This document shows positions 30,153 to 42,421 of a stretch of 64,000 nucleotides of DNA, in pieces. Origin of the DNA: Scilla litardierei (lineage: Eukaryota > Streptophyta > Magnoliopsida > Asparagales > Asparagaceae); the NCBI GenBank assembly GCA_030789695.1, contig CM061135.1, positions 106,215,262 through 106,279,261 on the forward strand, in the 5' to 3' direction. The notes beneath the pieces were generated by a model, which did no database searches, had not been told where the DNA came from, and saw only the letters and a list, made by a program, of their open reading frames with translations. Each line of letters begins with the position of its first letter. Within the stretch, counting starts at the first letter, position 1. The position numbers and the translations under genes were made by a program.

Positions 30153-33100
30153 TTGCCCCTCGACTTATGGCCGACGAAAAGGGTGAAGTCCTTGTGAAGC
30201 CTTTCGAAGATTCCATGGTGGCGCTCTGCCACTGCTTCGTCCAGCTCGGTGGATGCAGGAGTTGTTCGGCAAGCGGGGACCCAGCAGCATGGTCGGAGGA
30301 GCAATCTGGGTGCTTGAACTTGGACGGGGGTGCTTCGGCCAGATCGGCTTGGCCACGGTCGGAGGAGCGGTCTGGATGCTCGGCTGGTTCAACAGCTCCG
30401 TCGCAGTGGGGATAACTTTGTAGGCTTGACAAGGTGGCTTGGCGTTGAGACTCCGATACTTGGCGAGGTGGTCGGACTCGTCTGGTCGGCCTTCTCCTGG
30501 GTTGTTTAAACTGGTGTGGTCGGCCTCCTCTCGGACGGGTCGGCCTCGTCTGGACACAGCTCCAGCTCCAGCTTTTGTCTGGATCGTATCTCCAGCTCCA
30601 ACTCCAGCTCCAGCTTTTGTCTGGATCGTATCTCCAGCTCGGGTCGGCCTTGGCTTGGACTGGTCGGCCTGGAACCCCTCTGGGGTCGGCCTCGGCCTGG
30701 ACTGGTCAGCCTCTTTCGGGCCATTCGCGATGGTGCCTGCGCTGCCGCAGGCCACAAGGTTGTTGCGTTGGTTTTTTGCGTCGCCACTGCAACTCTGGGG
30801 TGATCTCGGCGGTTCAGACTGAGGCGAGCTCGGCAGATCAGACTGAGGCGAGCTTAGCAGATCCCAGATGGAGGCGAGCTCGGCTGGGCGGCTCGGGGTG
30901 TTAGAGGTGTCGCTCGAGTCTGTCCGATTGCCTTGCTCGTCGTCGCTTCAGCCTGCTTCGATCGAAGCAAGGATGGTCCGATGACACATGTCAGATACTT
31001 GGTTGAAGATGAAGCACTTTATTTGGTGAAGGTCGACCCACGGCCTTCGCCCCTGCCTAGACAGGGCCAATCGAGCTTCGAGTCAGCGAGGGAAGCCTCA
31101 ATTGATCCACGGATGAATCGAGCGGGCCTCGGATGAGCTGAGCTTTCGGCGCGTCGGACGGTCGGGAGAGCTGGGCCCCAGGTCTGGATCAACCCCTGGC
31201 GAGTTACATTGTGCCGTGGCTGCTTCGATCAACACCGTGTTGAGGCCGCTCCGTTCGATTCTAATGAGGTCGGATCGAGGCTTGTCGGAAGGAAGCCCTG
31301 TGGAAGTCGCCCTCTTCTAATTCTGGAGTTGGAGACAGGGTTGATGCCGCGGACCTAGGGTCGGTGGTGCAGATCGGAAATGCCCCTCTCATTCCGCTCG
31401 CCCTCCTCGGCCCATGCTCAGATCACGGATGTAATCTAGACGCGAGAGGCGGGACGGAGGATCGAGGAGGGGGGGAAGAGAGGAACGGCTTCGCCGGAGG
31501 GGCCTCGACGTGGGATGCCTCGATCGGGATCTCAGAGAAGCCGATCGGTCGTCATCCTTCCAAAGGGATTGCGATCGTGTTCTGAGCTGATGCGATCCTT
31601 GACCCTTCCTTGGTGGTGAGGCGGGAGCTCTGACAAGGCCCCGACGAGCGTCGAACTCCGACGGGTGGTTGACTTCGATCTCGACTCTAGGGAGTCAGTT
31701 CGCCACCTTCCTCTGAGACATCATTGAGCCAGCCTCATCGGGGAGGTCGGTTGAGCTCGGGACACAATGGAAAGCAAGAGGATGGTCAGAAGATGGATAA
31801 GGTTAAGATGCAAGCCACTTTAGTTCTCCATCTTTAAGTGATGAGAATACCTGGGAGTGACGATCGCGCCATCGTCGGTCTTGAGGCGTCAAGTTTGGTC
31901 AGATCGGAGGGTCCGACGGTCGCCGTCGGCCTCGCAGAGGCTGCCTCTTCCAATCGGGGTGGATGTGCATGGAGAGTCGTCGTCGCCCCCCGAGGGGGGT
32001 CAGAGTGGTTCGCCACCGACTCTGAGGGTGTCAGAGAAGCGGTCTTTGACTCTGAGGGGATAGGATCATCTCGCGTCGACACGAGGGGTGGTCAGAGGTG
32101 CCGATCAACTCCTATGGGTCTTCAGTTGCGCCAGATGAAGTCGATCCCCGTCAATCGAAGTCTATGAGCCCCGATCTCTGGCGTGGGAGCCTCGACCTCC
32201 GTTTGGTGAAAACTGGGCATCCTCCATTTGGGCGATCGAGGGGCTGGTGGCCCCGATCTGGAGTCACCGGTGCTCGAGGCAAGCTTCAGGAATTGCCCCT
32301 CCGGCCTCATCGACGGGTCGCCGAGCTCGTAGTCCGTCCATCGAATAACGCTTGGATCCTCCTCCTGTGATCGGAGTTCGACTGGGAGTCGATCCTAGAG
32401 ATAACTCGACCTCCAAGAGGACCCAAGCTCAGGAAGAGGTCTGTCGATCCGGCGCTCAAGCTCCATTCTGTCGATTGGGCTCGGAGTTTTTAGAGCTCGG
32501 AAGAGGTTCTGAGGAGGTGGGTCATCGGACGCAGATTGGAGCTGGGCATTGCCACCTCGGAAGTTCTTCAACGGCCAGAGGAAGGATCTTCGATGTTGGA
32601 TGGTTGGAGTGCGTGACGACTCCATCTCGCTCTCCCCGCCATGGATGATGACAGAACATCCGGTCGCGGCTGCGATGGAGGCAGTGAAGGAGGCGTCGAC
32701 GTCGGGAAAATGGGAAGACTCCGGATCCACCAAGCGAAAGCTCCTCTTGGGGTTCTCTCGCAGGCCCTAACCCAGAGGGGCCATCGCCATTCTGGCTGCT
32801 TTGGGGTTAACGCCGTTGCCGACATCACGGGAGGGAGAGGACGATTCTGATGAAGGAGGGCACGGGGAGTCTTTTAACGAGCTGAACGGAGGAGCTTCGG
32901 AGTGGTGGAAGCTCTGTAAGCAGAGCTGCTCGGTCGGGAGGTAGAGCCTGATCGGCATCCTCAACAGGGGAATGGCTTGGCACTGGCCTCTCTCTGGTGA
33001 TCAGAGGTATGATTCGATGCCATGCTTATCTCTTAGAGGCATTTCGAATGGCATCTGGAGGAAGTCGCCGCAGACCGCTTAGCAGGCCGAGTCCAGCCTC

Positions 33101-33898
33101 GTCTCCCTGTTGCAGGACCACGCATAGCCCCATGGTTCCCGGAGATCTCCTCGGCAAACTCGGCGGCGAGCAGGGCGCGTAGAGACAATATCCCTCGTAC
33201 GGCGAGTGGTGATGCCCCCCGACGAAGGCCACCAACTTATCGACCAGGGTGGACCCAGATCAATGGCAGGCAGGTGGGTGCGTGGATTGGATTGAGGAGT
33301 GGATGGAACTTCAGAGGCTTATGTGGATCTACAAGCTCGGGTCGCCGTTACAATGTTAGCACGGCAGAGAGGGCAGTTCGAATGGGACATCAACCGAGTA
33401 CCAATGCGATAAAAGCAAGGCTCCCCTTTGGAAGAGGTCTCAGGCTCTCGTCCTCTCTGAACTTGCTCAAGCAAACTGAGCAAGTGCCATCGACATGTTG
33501 ATACTTGCCACTCACGGTCTGAGGGCAATTACCAAATTGATTGTCAATTAAGCCCTCAGACTGTCAATTGAATGACATTTAATTCAATTTAAGAAATTGA
33601 ATGTCAATTGAATGTCTCCACTGTCAATTGCCGTGGCATTTAATGGCGTTAGATAAGGTCCATCGGGACAAAGCCTCATGTGCGCCAAATGTTTCGCATC
33701 GATTATTTGAAATTGTAGACGTCAGTGGAGGATACGGCTCGCCTCGGAACCGAAGGCGATGGTGGTGATCTGATTTAGGAAAGAAGCCAGATTCCCGGGG
33801 TGTGAGTTGACTTTCACCACCCGGAGATTGGCTCCTTAAGATTTTGATAAGCGGAGCGAGTCAGTGCCAATGCGGTTGATGACATGGATGTTAACTCG
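30153..33898 (-). other. TAT-E interior, right part, non-coding
   Basis: Begins with the interrupted 52-bp repeat unit. It is GC-rich, with many short open frames on both strands, none resembling retroelement proteins. Simple tandem parts include a 42-bp duplication (GCTTTTGTCTGGATCG at 30571 and 30613) and GGACTGGTCGGCCT phrases to 30720. Near 33530-33640 there is an AT-rich patch with repeated TGTCAATTGAATG. Confidence 0.6.
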
Positions 33899-33916
33899 TT
33901 CCCACAGACGGCGCCA
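33899..33916 (-). promoter_or_regulatory. TAT-E primer-binding site
   Basis: On the minus strand TGGCGCCGTCTGTGGGAA follows the 5' LTR after two bases. This form is common in plant Tat-like gypsy elements; I do not assign the tRNA. Confidence 0.7.
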
Positions 33917-33918
33917 AA

Positions 33919-34950
33919 TGTTTCTGTTATTTTTAGCAGAACACATTAATAATGTGGAAGGTGCGTGGTCAACGCGGTCGAAGGGGGGACGCGCGGGACC
34001 CCCGAGTTGTCGTGGCTGTCGCTTGAGACGGAGATGACCGGTGGGGTCGACCGACGGCGCGTTCGCTCGAGCGGAAAGGCGCGGCTCCGTTCTTTGGCGG
34101 GCCGAGGGGTAGCCACAGCGAGATAACAACCTCCGGGATCGGTTGAAGGTAGAGTCGCTCGCTGCGGGACGCGCGGATCCTTGCGTCGGCTTGGTGAGGG
34201 GTAGCCTCGGCAGAGCGACGTCCTCGTGGTGGAGGAGAAGAACGAGCTCGGGGACGAGGGCGCTCGGCTCCGGTGCTAAGGGGTAGCCTAGGCGTCGCTG
34301 GATCTCCTGGACCTGAATAGACGAGAGAGCTCGTCAGGGGGGTCGGACCTTGGTTCCGACCAATTCCCCTCCGATGCCTAAGTCAGAACGGATCTGTGTA
34401 AGGGCTCGGTGGGATCGTGTATGGCTCGCAGAGAGACCGCTACCCGATCCTCGGGCCGAGTTATGGAGGAGAAATATTGAGGTGGAAGAAGGAGTAAAAG
34501 GGTTTGTATGCGATACCATTGTTCTTGATCGCCCCCCGGTGATGATGCCTCCCCCCTCTTCATATAGGCGAATCCCATATTAATGGGCCATGATGAGACA
34601 TCATGGCCGATATTGATGAGGTCGTGCTAATGGGGAATGTTGACCCCAATAATTGCCATGCTTTATGGAGGGATAAATGCCATGAAGGTGGAGTGATGAC
34701 ATTGAAATTGGCCGCCATCATTGGTGAATCATGGCCATGAAATCGGTTGCCATATTTGGCGAAGGCTCCCTCGATTTGGGCCCCGATTTCCTCCACTACA
34801 GAAGCGGGTAATCTCTTGGGCCTTCGTCGTGGGTGGAGAAACGTGACCTGCCCGTAAGATCCTTGGGCCGAAGCCCGAGGCCGTAGTTTGGCTGGTTGAC
34901 TGGTCGTGGTTGACTTGGCTCCTCCGGACCCGGTCAAAATAGTCGTATCA
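33919..34950 (-). repeat. TAT-E 5' LTR (right copy)
   Basis: Pair of 17482-18513, same length, about 11 base differences by eye. SIRE-2 sequence resumes right after with the duplicated ATGAT. Confidence 0.92.
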
Positions 34951-36652
34951 ATGATGATACTAATAATTCCATTCCTGAGATTATACCTGAAAATTCAAGT
35001 CTCCCTAAAGCATTTGTTGAAGTTCCTAATCATCCACATGGTTTAGTTATTGGAGATATTTCTGATAAAGTAAGAACTAGATCACAAATTGAACAAATGA
35101 CTAATTGTGCATTTATTTCATCCATTGAACCAAAAAAATGTTATTGAAGCATGTAAAGATAGTTCATGGATTTTAGCAATGTAGGAAGAACTTAATCAAT
35201 TCAAAAGGAATGATGTATGTGAATTAGTATCTAGACCTTAAGATCATCCTGTAATTGGTACTAAGTGGGTATTTAAGAATAAATTGGATGAATCTGGTCA
35301 AGTAGTTAGAAATAAGGCTAGATTAGTTGCACAAGGTTATAATCATGAAGAAGGCATAGATTATGATGAAACCTATGCTCCTGTAGTAAGATTAGAGTCA
35401 ATTAGAATGCTTTTAGCATATGCAGGTCATAAGAATTTTAAATTATATCAAATGGATGTTAAAAGCACATTTTTAAATTGTGTCATAAAGGGAGAAGTCT
35501 ATGTAGAACAACCACCGGGATTTCAACATGAAAGTTTAGATAATCATGTTTTCAAGTTAAAGAAAGCATTATATGGATTAAAACAAGCACATCGTGCTTG
35601 GTATGAAAGATTGGAAAACTTTCTGTTAAAATCTGGTTATTTTATTGGAAAAATAGATTCTACTCTATTTACCAAACATATAGATTCTGATGTTATCACT
35701 ATACAAATATATGTTGATGATATAATTTTTGGTTCTACTAATGATCTTCTTTGTCAAAAATTTTCTAAGGAAATGCAGAATGAATTTGAGATGAGTCACA
35801 TGGGTGAATTAACCTACTTCCTTGGACTTCCAATCAAGCAAATGAAGGAAGGTAATACATCAAAGTAAGCATACAAAGGAACTCATCAAAAGGTTTGGAT
35901 TAGAGAATTCTGCAGAAAAGCGTACTCCAATGGGTACTTCATCAAATCTTGACAGGGATCCAAATGGTAAGGGTGTTGATCAAACATTATATCGGGGTAT
36001 GATTAGATCATTACCTTATCTTACTACGAGTAGGCCGGATATTATGTTTTCTGTTTGTATATACGCTAGATATCAGTTTGATCCTAAATTATCACTTTTG
36101 ATTGCTGTCAAAAGGATAATTATGTATATCTTACATACATCTGATTTTGGTTTATATTATCCAAAATCAAGTTCTTTTGATTTAGTTTCATATAGTGACG
36201 TAGATTTTGCAATTTGCAAATCTGATCGTTAGAGTACAAGTGGTACTTGTCACCTTTTAGGATATGCATTAGTATCATAGTTTAGTAAGAAACAAAACTC
36301 TGTTTCTTTATCTACTACAGAAGTGGAATACATTGTCGCTGGTTTAGCATGTGCACATATTTTATAGATGAAACAACCAATTTTAGATTATGGCATTAAA
36401 TGTGACATGTGTCCTATCATGTGTGACAACACTAGTGCTATACATCTATCCAAAAATCCTGTACATCATGCATGCACTAAGCATATAGATATACGACATC
36501 ACTTCTTGGATGACCATGTCCAAAAAGGTGATATTATTCTTAAGTATATTACTAAGAATCAAATAGCTGATATCCTTACTAAGCCCCTTAAGGAAGAGAC
36601 TTTTCTTAAATTAAGAAGAGAACTAGGTATTATTAGTGAATCGACATTTTAA
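34951..36652 (+). pseudogene. pol: SIRE-2 reverse transcriptase and RNase H
   Basis: This continues SIRE-2 pol after TAT-E. Reverse transcriptase is best preserved in 35284-35868 ([20 protein letters not shown] near 35711). A frameshift follows near 35858. RNase H runs 35930-36652 in one frame, with stops at 36230, 36278 and 36365, and contains STTEVEYIVA and DNTSAIHLSKNP. It ends DILTKPLKEE ... ESTF at TAA 36650-36652. Several stops stand where SIRE-1 has Trp or Lys, or where Gln is expected, so simple substitutions explain them. Clearly dead and older than SIRE-1. Confidence 0.9.
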
Positions 36653-37098
36653 CCATATAGTATAGTTATATATAAGTTATTGTCATTTTATGTTTTTTTT
36701 CTGGATTTTTCAGAATTTATTCATACTTTCATTAGCCAACTAATCAAGTGTATTAGTTGATTAATATTCCAGAATTAATTAATTATATATATACGACCTA
36801 TTTGAATATTAAATATATATATATATATTATTTTATTTCGGTCAAACCAGAATGTCATCATGGGAAAAATTCCAAATTCATTTTTTTAAATTTTATCTCT
36901 CACAAGTACTTTCCAAGTACTAATAGACTAGACCTTTCCCTTCCAACCTCTTACACAAAGTACAAAAGTACTTTAAGTCAACCATCTTTTGCTCATTCCC
37001 TATGCTTTCTTGCGTCAGACCTTTTTGACCGAAAAACATTTTTTATTATTAAAACTTTGAATTTTTCTGCCTCTTTTCAAACAGTCCGGTTCTCTTTG
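36653..37098 (+). other. SIRE-2 spacer after pol
   Basis: AT-rich, with TA dinucleotide runs near 36780-36830. No gene seen. Confidence 0.5.
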
Positions 37099-37101
37099 TT
37101 A

Positions 37102-37136
37102 ATTAGTCGACTACTAGGTCGACCTAGTCGACTAAT
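37102..37136 (+). promoter_or_regulatory. Nested palindrome upstream of SIRE-2 env-like ORF
   Basis: Outer arms ATTAGTCGAC and GTCGACTAAT enclose TAGGTCGACCTA. TTAGTCGACTAA is also the recurring motif of the SIRE-2 LTR (39379-39787). A TATA box follows at 37310. Confidence 0.65.
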
Positions 37137-37309
37137 CGTTGAAGAACACGAAATTCCAGAGCCGTTTTCAGTGCGGGTTTTGAGTCAATTTTTGATCAGT
37201 TTTGATCCGTTTCTCTTCCCAGTAGTTAGGAAATGTTTTAATAACTTCTTAGGAGTTATTACATTGTCTTTTGAAGAATCAAATTCAAATTTCCCTCTTA
37301 AATTCCTTC

Positions 37310-37317
37310 TATAAATA
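37310..37317 (+). promoter_or_regulatory. Candidate internal TATA box, SIRE-2
   Basis: TATAAATA, then ACACACACACCCC and a CT-rich leader, lies 30-130 bp upstream of candidate env-like start codons (37347, 37440). This resembles the core promoter in the SIRE-2 LTR. Confidence 0.55.
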
Positions 37318-37346
37318 CACACACACCCCTTCTTCTTCCTCCTCAT

Positions 37347-38423
37347 ATGAGAAAGCCATTGTCTCAATACTCTCTCAAATCTTTCGATTTTAGAAGTAAA
37401 GTTCATAAATATTCTGTAGGAAAGCTTCATCCTTCCCTCATGACTTCATCCTCCAGTCCTCTCCATCAACGACGCCCAAATCCGATCGCCACCGTCGAAA
37501 AGGCGACTTTCTTCCCCAAAAGAGCCATCAAATTCTTTGAGTCGGTAATTCAAAATCTCAATATCCGTCACCTTCTCGACGTCGTTTCTCTCTTTCACTT
37601 ATGTTGTAATATCATTCCATATTGCCCCATTCTTGTCAAACAATTCTTTACCAATATGAAGGTGGTAGAGAATGGGGCAATTATTTATCTTGATACCAAA
37701 GTGAAAGGCATCAACATCCATCTTGATTAATTATGACTCCCTTGTCGAAAGCCTTCATTTGCCTCGTGTCGCACAAATTTCCTTGGCCAAACCTTCATGG
37801 ATAATCCCGAACTTATCAATCGTTTAAGCCCCAATTTTCGGATTGGCATGTCCGCCAAAGCCTTGAACCCCATTCCTCGCATTCTTCTCAAAATCATCAC
37901 TTACAATCTTCTGCCAAAGTGTGGCTCCCTCAATTACGTTAATGAGACCCGTAGTAGGGCTCTCTATGCCATTATGGGAGGGATTAAAGTGGATTGGGCA
38001 AGCACCGTTATGTTTGTCTTGGTTAAACCAATCAAGCAACATATATTTCTTCCTTGTGTCATCACCCAAATTCTCCAACACTTTCGTGTTCCCTTGGAGA
38101 ATGAAATTTCAATTTTCAATCCTCAACAATTCGATCACTTCGTCGTCAACCGTATGGTTCTCCCACCTATTCCTCCTCCCGAAGACGAGGAAGAAGAAGC
38201 CGAGCCCGAACGTGTCACCCCTCCTTTACGTTGCAAGCAAACTGTCAACCCTTATGCTAGGCCTCCCTCACGGCCTACTCTCCAAGACCAAATTGATCAA
38301 CTCCGAGAGGATGTCAATTCTAGTTTCGGAGGAATCCAAGAGCATCTTAGCGGTTTTGAGACTAATATTGGAGATGTTCGGAAGGATATGAACAAAGGGT
38401 TCGAGGCTATACACATCACTTAA
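37347..38423 (+). pseudogene. SIRE-2 env-like ORF, frameshifted
   Basis: Two segments (37347-37730 and 37797-38423) share one frame, but the stretch between is protein-like only in another frame, so compensating indels are likely. A start at 37440 (MTSSSSPLH) is also possible. The middle part matches the SIRE-1 env-like product (LPKCGS, IPRILLKIIT, LQHFRVPL). The end has a heptad-like stretch (DQIDQLREDVNSSFGGIQEH) suggesting a coiled coil. No membrane segment. Function unknown. Confidence 0.75.
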
Positions 38424-39085
38424 GCCGAAATCCTAAGCACTCTCCAAAACTGGACTCCATACACACCTTCCTCGTCTCGTTTCCTGCCTCCATCATCCTC
38501 GGACTATTAGGCATAACTCTGGATGAACAGCATTTAGTCGACTAATACCATAGCATAGTTGACTAATTAGTATTCAGGCTTGTTTGTTGTATGTTTTTTA
38601 GTTTGTTTTATGTATGGTTGGTCTTTTAGTCTCTGTTTCTATTTACTGTCGATGAATCTATCTGTCGCTTCTTTAAATGAATGAAATTCGGTTTTTAAAA
38701 TTCTGTTATTTAAACTTTTGGTGGACTAGTGCCACTGCTTAGCCGACTGATTAATATTGTCACCCCACTTTTGATAATTTGACAAGGGGATAGAAAATAT
38801 CATATAATTTCAGACTTCTCTGCATAAGTTTCTGAAATTTCAGTATTTTAATTTGACAGGGGGAGAAATTTTTTTATAGTTTACATTATTATAAATTATT
38901 ATGTTATGATTATAATAATAATATATCTTAAAACATGAAATGTATACATACTCTCTTGCATATAAGGCATATTTTTAGGGGGAGTATTTTAGTAAATACA
39001 TGACAAATTTTCCATTGCAATAAATTCGTTAGTCACATATAATTAAAAAATTCAATGTTTGTAAAATCATCAAAAAGGGGGAGAA
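38424..39085 (+). promoter_or_regulatory. SIRE-2 3' untranslated region and three polypurine tracts
   Basis: GGGGGAG tracts lie at 38858-38868, 38977-38987 and 39072-39085; the last abuts the LTR. Palindromic TTTAGTCGACTAAT copies lie near 38534-38570. Otherwise AT-rich and non-coding. Confidence 0.8.
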
Positions 39086-40438
39086 TGTTTGAAACTCATA
39101 ACTCATCATATGGTTTTGATGTTACACACATATCATTTTATATGTACTAACTCTATCTATGCAGATGTTATAGCATTATCATCTTAGACCTTCATCAAGA
39201 ACACAAGTTACAAGAAGCATTCACTACAAGACGACGCACATCGAAGAAATTTTATATCTTGTAATAAGTGATGCAATCATTATTTTTTATCTTGCATATT
39301 CTTAGAATGTAAAAGCCTTGATAATCAACTATCTTAGTCGTTTAGGGTTCATCTTCAAAAAATCCAGTCAAAGCTTTAATTAGTCGACCAATCCCTAGTG
39401 CTAGTCGACTAATTTAAATAATAAAAAATTCAGAAATTTCTGAAACTTTGTCAGACTCATCCTAGAGTCTCCAGGATTATTTTTCCACCATTTCCTAGAG
39501 TTTCAAATTTTTAGTCGACTAATACTTCCTATTAGTCTACTAATCTTTTTTAATTCAAATATTTTAATGATTTATCATTAAAATATTATATTTTATTAAG
39601 TGAAAGTTAGAACTGCCACTAACGGCTTGTTCTAGCAGTTAATAGCCGTTTACAATAGTTTATAGTCGTTTAAAACGGTTTCCTACCGTTTTAGGAAGTT
39701 ACTTCTCTTGAAAATACACTTTAACTTCCATTCTATCCAGACAGCTTTAATTAGTCGACCAATACATAAAATTAGTCGACTAATTCTGACAAAAACGGCT
39801 CAGATTTTTTTGAAAATTTATGGAGTTGTACAATGGTCATAAACTACCTCTTTGGACTATAAATAGACCATAGACCCCTGCCTAAAAATTATGAAAATTC
39901 TCTCACTTTCTCTTTTCTTAAGATTTCTTTCTCTCTCTAGAAAGAGTGAGATTTTCAGATTCCTTAGGGAAAACTCTGCAGAAATTCAGTCTCTATAGGA
40001 AGTCCAATTTCCAAGAGTGTTCTTCTACAATTCACATCTTGAACCTTGGACATTTCATCACCAACGTTGCGCAATAATTCCATCAGTTATCAAGGCTATA
40101 TGTGATATTGTTTCATACTCTTTCTTTTACTTTATTTGGTGAATCTCTTGTTGAAGAGATTCTACAAGTTTGCAACACGGGGAGGGTTGGCATCTTTGTA
40201 TGTTGATTACTTGCGGGAAGCAAGTGTTTTATTGGATTCAAATCTCTATGGGGTAGAGGACTGGACGTAGGATCACAAGGATCCGAACCAGGATAAAAAT
40301 ATCTGTGTTTGCGTTTGGATTATTCTGGATTGTGATCTTTTTTCTGCACTTTCTTTGCAATTTTTTATTAACTTTTAATTTTGCAATATCGTCGTGATTT
40401 ACACTATTCACCACCCCTCTAGTGTATTTGGTGTGCCA
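39086..40438 (+). repeat. SIRE-2 3' LTR
   Basis: Starts TGTTTGAAACTC after the polypurine tract. It holds TTAGTCGAC palindromes (39379-39787), a TATA box (39858-39865) and a Sirevirus-type end (CACCCCTCTAG near 40413). The end is set at CA 40437-40438 because CRM-C protein similarity resumes directly after. Confidence 0.8.
39379..39787 (+). promoter_or_regulatory. SIRE-2 LTR promoter region: TTAGTCGAC palindromes and AACGG/CCGTT cluster
   Basis: TTAGTCGAC or GTCGACTAA half or full palindromes occur near 39380, 39404, 39511, 39753 and 39774. Between them, 39618-39695 has five AACGG/CCGTT-type motifs in 70 bp. Such motifs are MYB-type binding sites in plant promoters. A TATA box follows at 39858. 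Confidence 0.6.
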
Positions 40439-42421
40439 GGAGATCTAACATTATGTTATGTAGTACCAATGCAAGCGGGACACTTGTTGCTAGGGCGTCC
40501 ATGTCAGTTTGATAGGCATGTGAAGCATGATGGCTTTACGAACAAATACTCCTTTGTACTTAATCAACGACCAATCACTCTTGTACCATTGACACCAGAG
40601 CAAGTTTATGAGGATCAAGTGAGATTGCAAAAAGAGAGTGATCAAAAGAAAGAGAGTGACCAAAATAAAGAGAGTGAACAAAAGAAAAAGAGTGAAAATC
40701 AGAGAGATGCCGGGAAAAATGGGAGATACAAAGAAATCAAAATTCGGCCATTAAGAGAAAATCTGAGAGAAAACAAAAGAATTTCTATGCAAAAATGAGT
40801 GAAGTTAAGATAGCAATGTTTTCAAATCAGCCGATGATTGTACTTTTGTACAAAGAGGCATTTTTAAGTACTTACCAACTTGACCTTGCTTTGCATAGTT
40901 CTGTTGTTTCTCTGTTGTAGGAATATGTGGATTTTTTTCCTGATGAAATACCACATGGGTTACCTCCAATCCGAGGGATTGAACATCAGATTGATTTTGT
41001 TCCCGGTGCGGCGATTTCAAACTGACCAGCCTATAGGAGCAATCCTGAGGAGACAAAGGAACTTCAACGGTAGGTAAGTGAGTTGTTGGAGAAATGGCAC
41101 GTGAGGGAAAGCATGAGCCCATGCGCAGTTCCATTTTTACTTGTGCCTATGAAGGATGGGACGTGGAGAATGTGCATTGATTGCCGAGTCATCAACAACA
41201 TAACGGTAAAGTATCGTCATCCTATTCCTCGCCTAGATGATACGTTATATGAGCTGCATGGTTCTTGTGTGTTTTCTAAAATTGATTTAAAAAGTGGTTA
41301 TCATCAGATTAGAATGAAAGAAGGAGATGAATGGAAAACTGCTTTTAAAACAAAATACGGTTTATATGAATGGTAAGTTATGCCTTTTGGTTTAACTAAT
41401 GCTCCGAGCACTTTTATGAGACTTATGAATCATGTTTTGCGTGCATTTATATAGGCAGATTTGTTGTTGTTTACTTTGATGATATACTCATTTATAGCAA
41501 AAACTTGGATGATCATGTAGTACAATTGAAATCTATTTTAAATGTTCTTAGAAAAGAAAAGTTATTTGCTAACATGAAGAAGTGTGCGTTTTTGCACAGA
41601 TAAGCTTGTATTTCTGGGATTTGTTGTTAGTGCACAAGGTATACAAGTTGATGAAGCGAAGATACATGCAATACAAGAGTGGACATGTCCCACAAGTGTA
41701 TTTAATGTTCGTAGTTTTCATGGGCTTGCTAGTTTTTACCGGCGGTTCGTGAAGGACTTTAGTAGCATAATCGCACCACTTACTGAAGTGATCAAGAAGA
41801 ATGTTAGATTTAGATGGGGACAAGAACAAGATGAGGCATTTCAGCTAATCAAATAGAAGTTGGCCAACACTTCTTTATTGTCTTTACCTAACTTTTCAAA
41901 ACCGTTTAAGATTGAATGTGATGCTTCAGGAATTGGCATATGCACAGTTCTTATGCAAGAAGGAAGACCAATTGCTTATTTCAGCGCAAAACTAAGCGGG
42001 ACAGTTCTAAACTACGCAACGTATGATAAGGAGTTGTATACAATGGTTCGAGCTTTAGAGATATGGCAGCACTACCTATGGTCAAAGGAGTTCGTGATTC
42101 ACACAGATCATGAGTCCTTGAAACACTTGAAGGGACAACACAAGCGGAACAAAAGGCACGCTCGTTTGGTGGGGTTCATCGAAACATTTCCATACGTCAT
42201 CCGGTATAAGAAAGGTAAGGAAAATGTGGTCGCTGATGCACTTTCTCGCAGGTATGCATTACTTATTTGATGCAAAATTGCTTGGGTTTGAGTGCATTAA
42301 AAAATTATATGCTGATGACCATGAATTTTGTGAGGAATACCGTGCTTGTGAGAAAACCCCTTATGGTAAGTTTTTTAGACATGATGGGTTCTTGTTTCGA
42401 GAGAACAAGCTATGTATGCTA
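40439..42421 (+). pseudogene. pol: CRM-C gypsy pol, left part
   Basis: Similarity begins mid-protease region (HLLLGRPCQFDRHV near 40471). A Lys/Glu-rich linker with repeated ESDQKKESDQ follows. Reverse transcriptase has [11 protein letters not shown] near 41146, [11 protein letters not shown] near 41284 and a frame-shifted VVYFDD near 41468. RNase H is 41860-42270 ([28 protein letters not shown]). The integrase zinc-finger region starts after it and is cut by COP-D at 42421. Stops include TAA near 41375 and TAG near 41855. Wording resembles CRM-like chromoviruses, but the exact lineage is uncertain. The gag is presumably beyond SIRE-2's left end, outside the window. Confidence 0.85.

Larger units (their letters stand above)
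17482..34950 (-). mobile_element. TAT-E: non-coding Tat-like gypsy element
   Basis: Two 1,032-bp LTRs (17482-18513 and 33919-34950) flank a host-free interior; about 11 differences by eye. The five bases ATGAT before 17482 repeat at 34951-34955, a clean target-site duplication in SIRE-2 pol. The primer-binding site beside the right LTR sets the minus orientation. Without ATH-1 (19191-30152) the interior is about 4.4 kb, with no recognisable gag, protease, reverse transcriptase or integrase. It must have been mobilised by another element's proteins. Confidence 0.88.

Noticed and set aside
30165..33235. Many 60-130-residue ORFs in the TAT-E interior as candidate genes
   Set aside because: GC-rich sequence leaves frames open on both strands; none shows gag, pol or other recognisable motifs.
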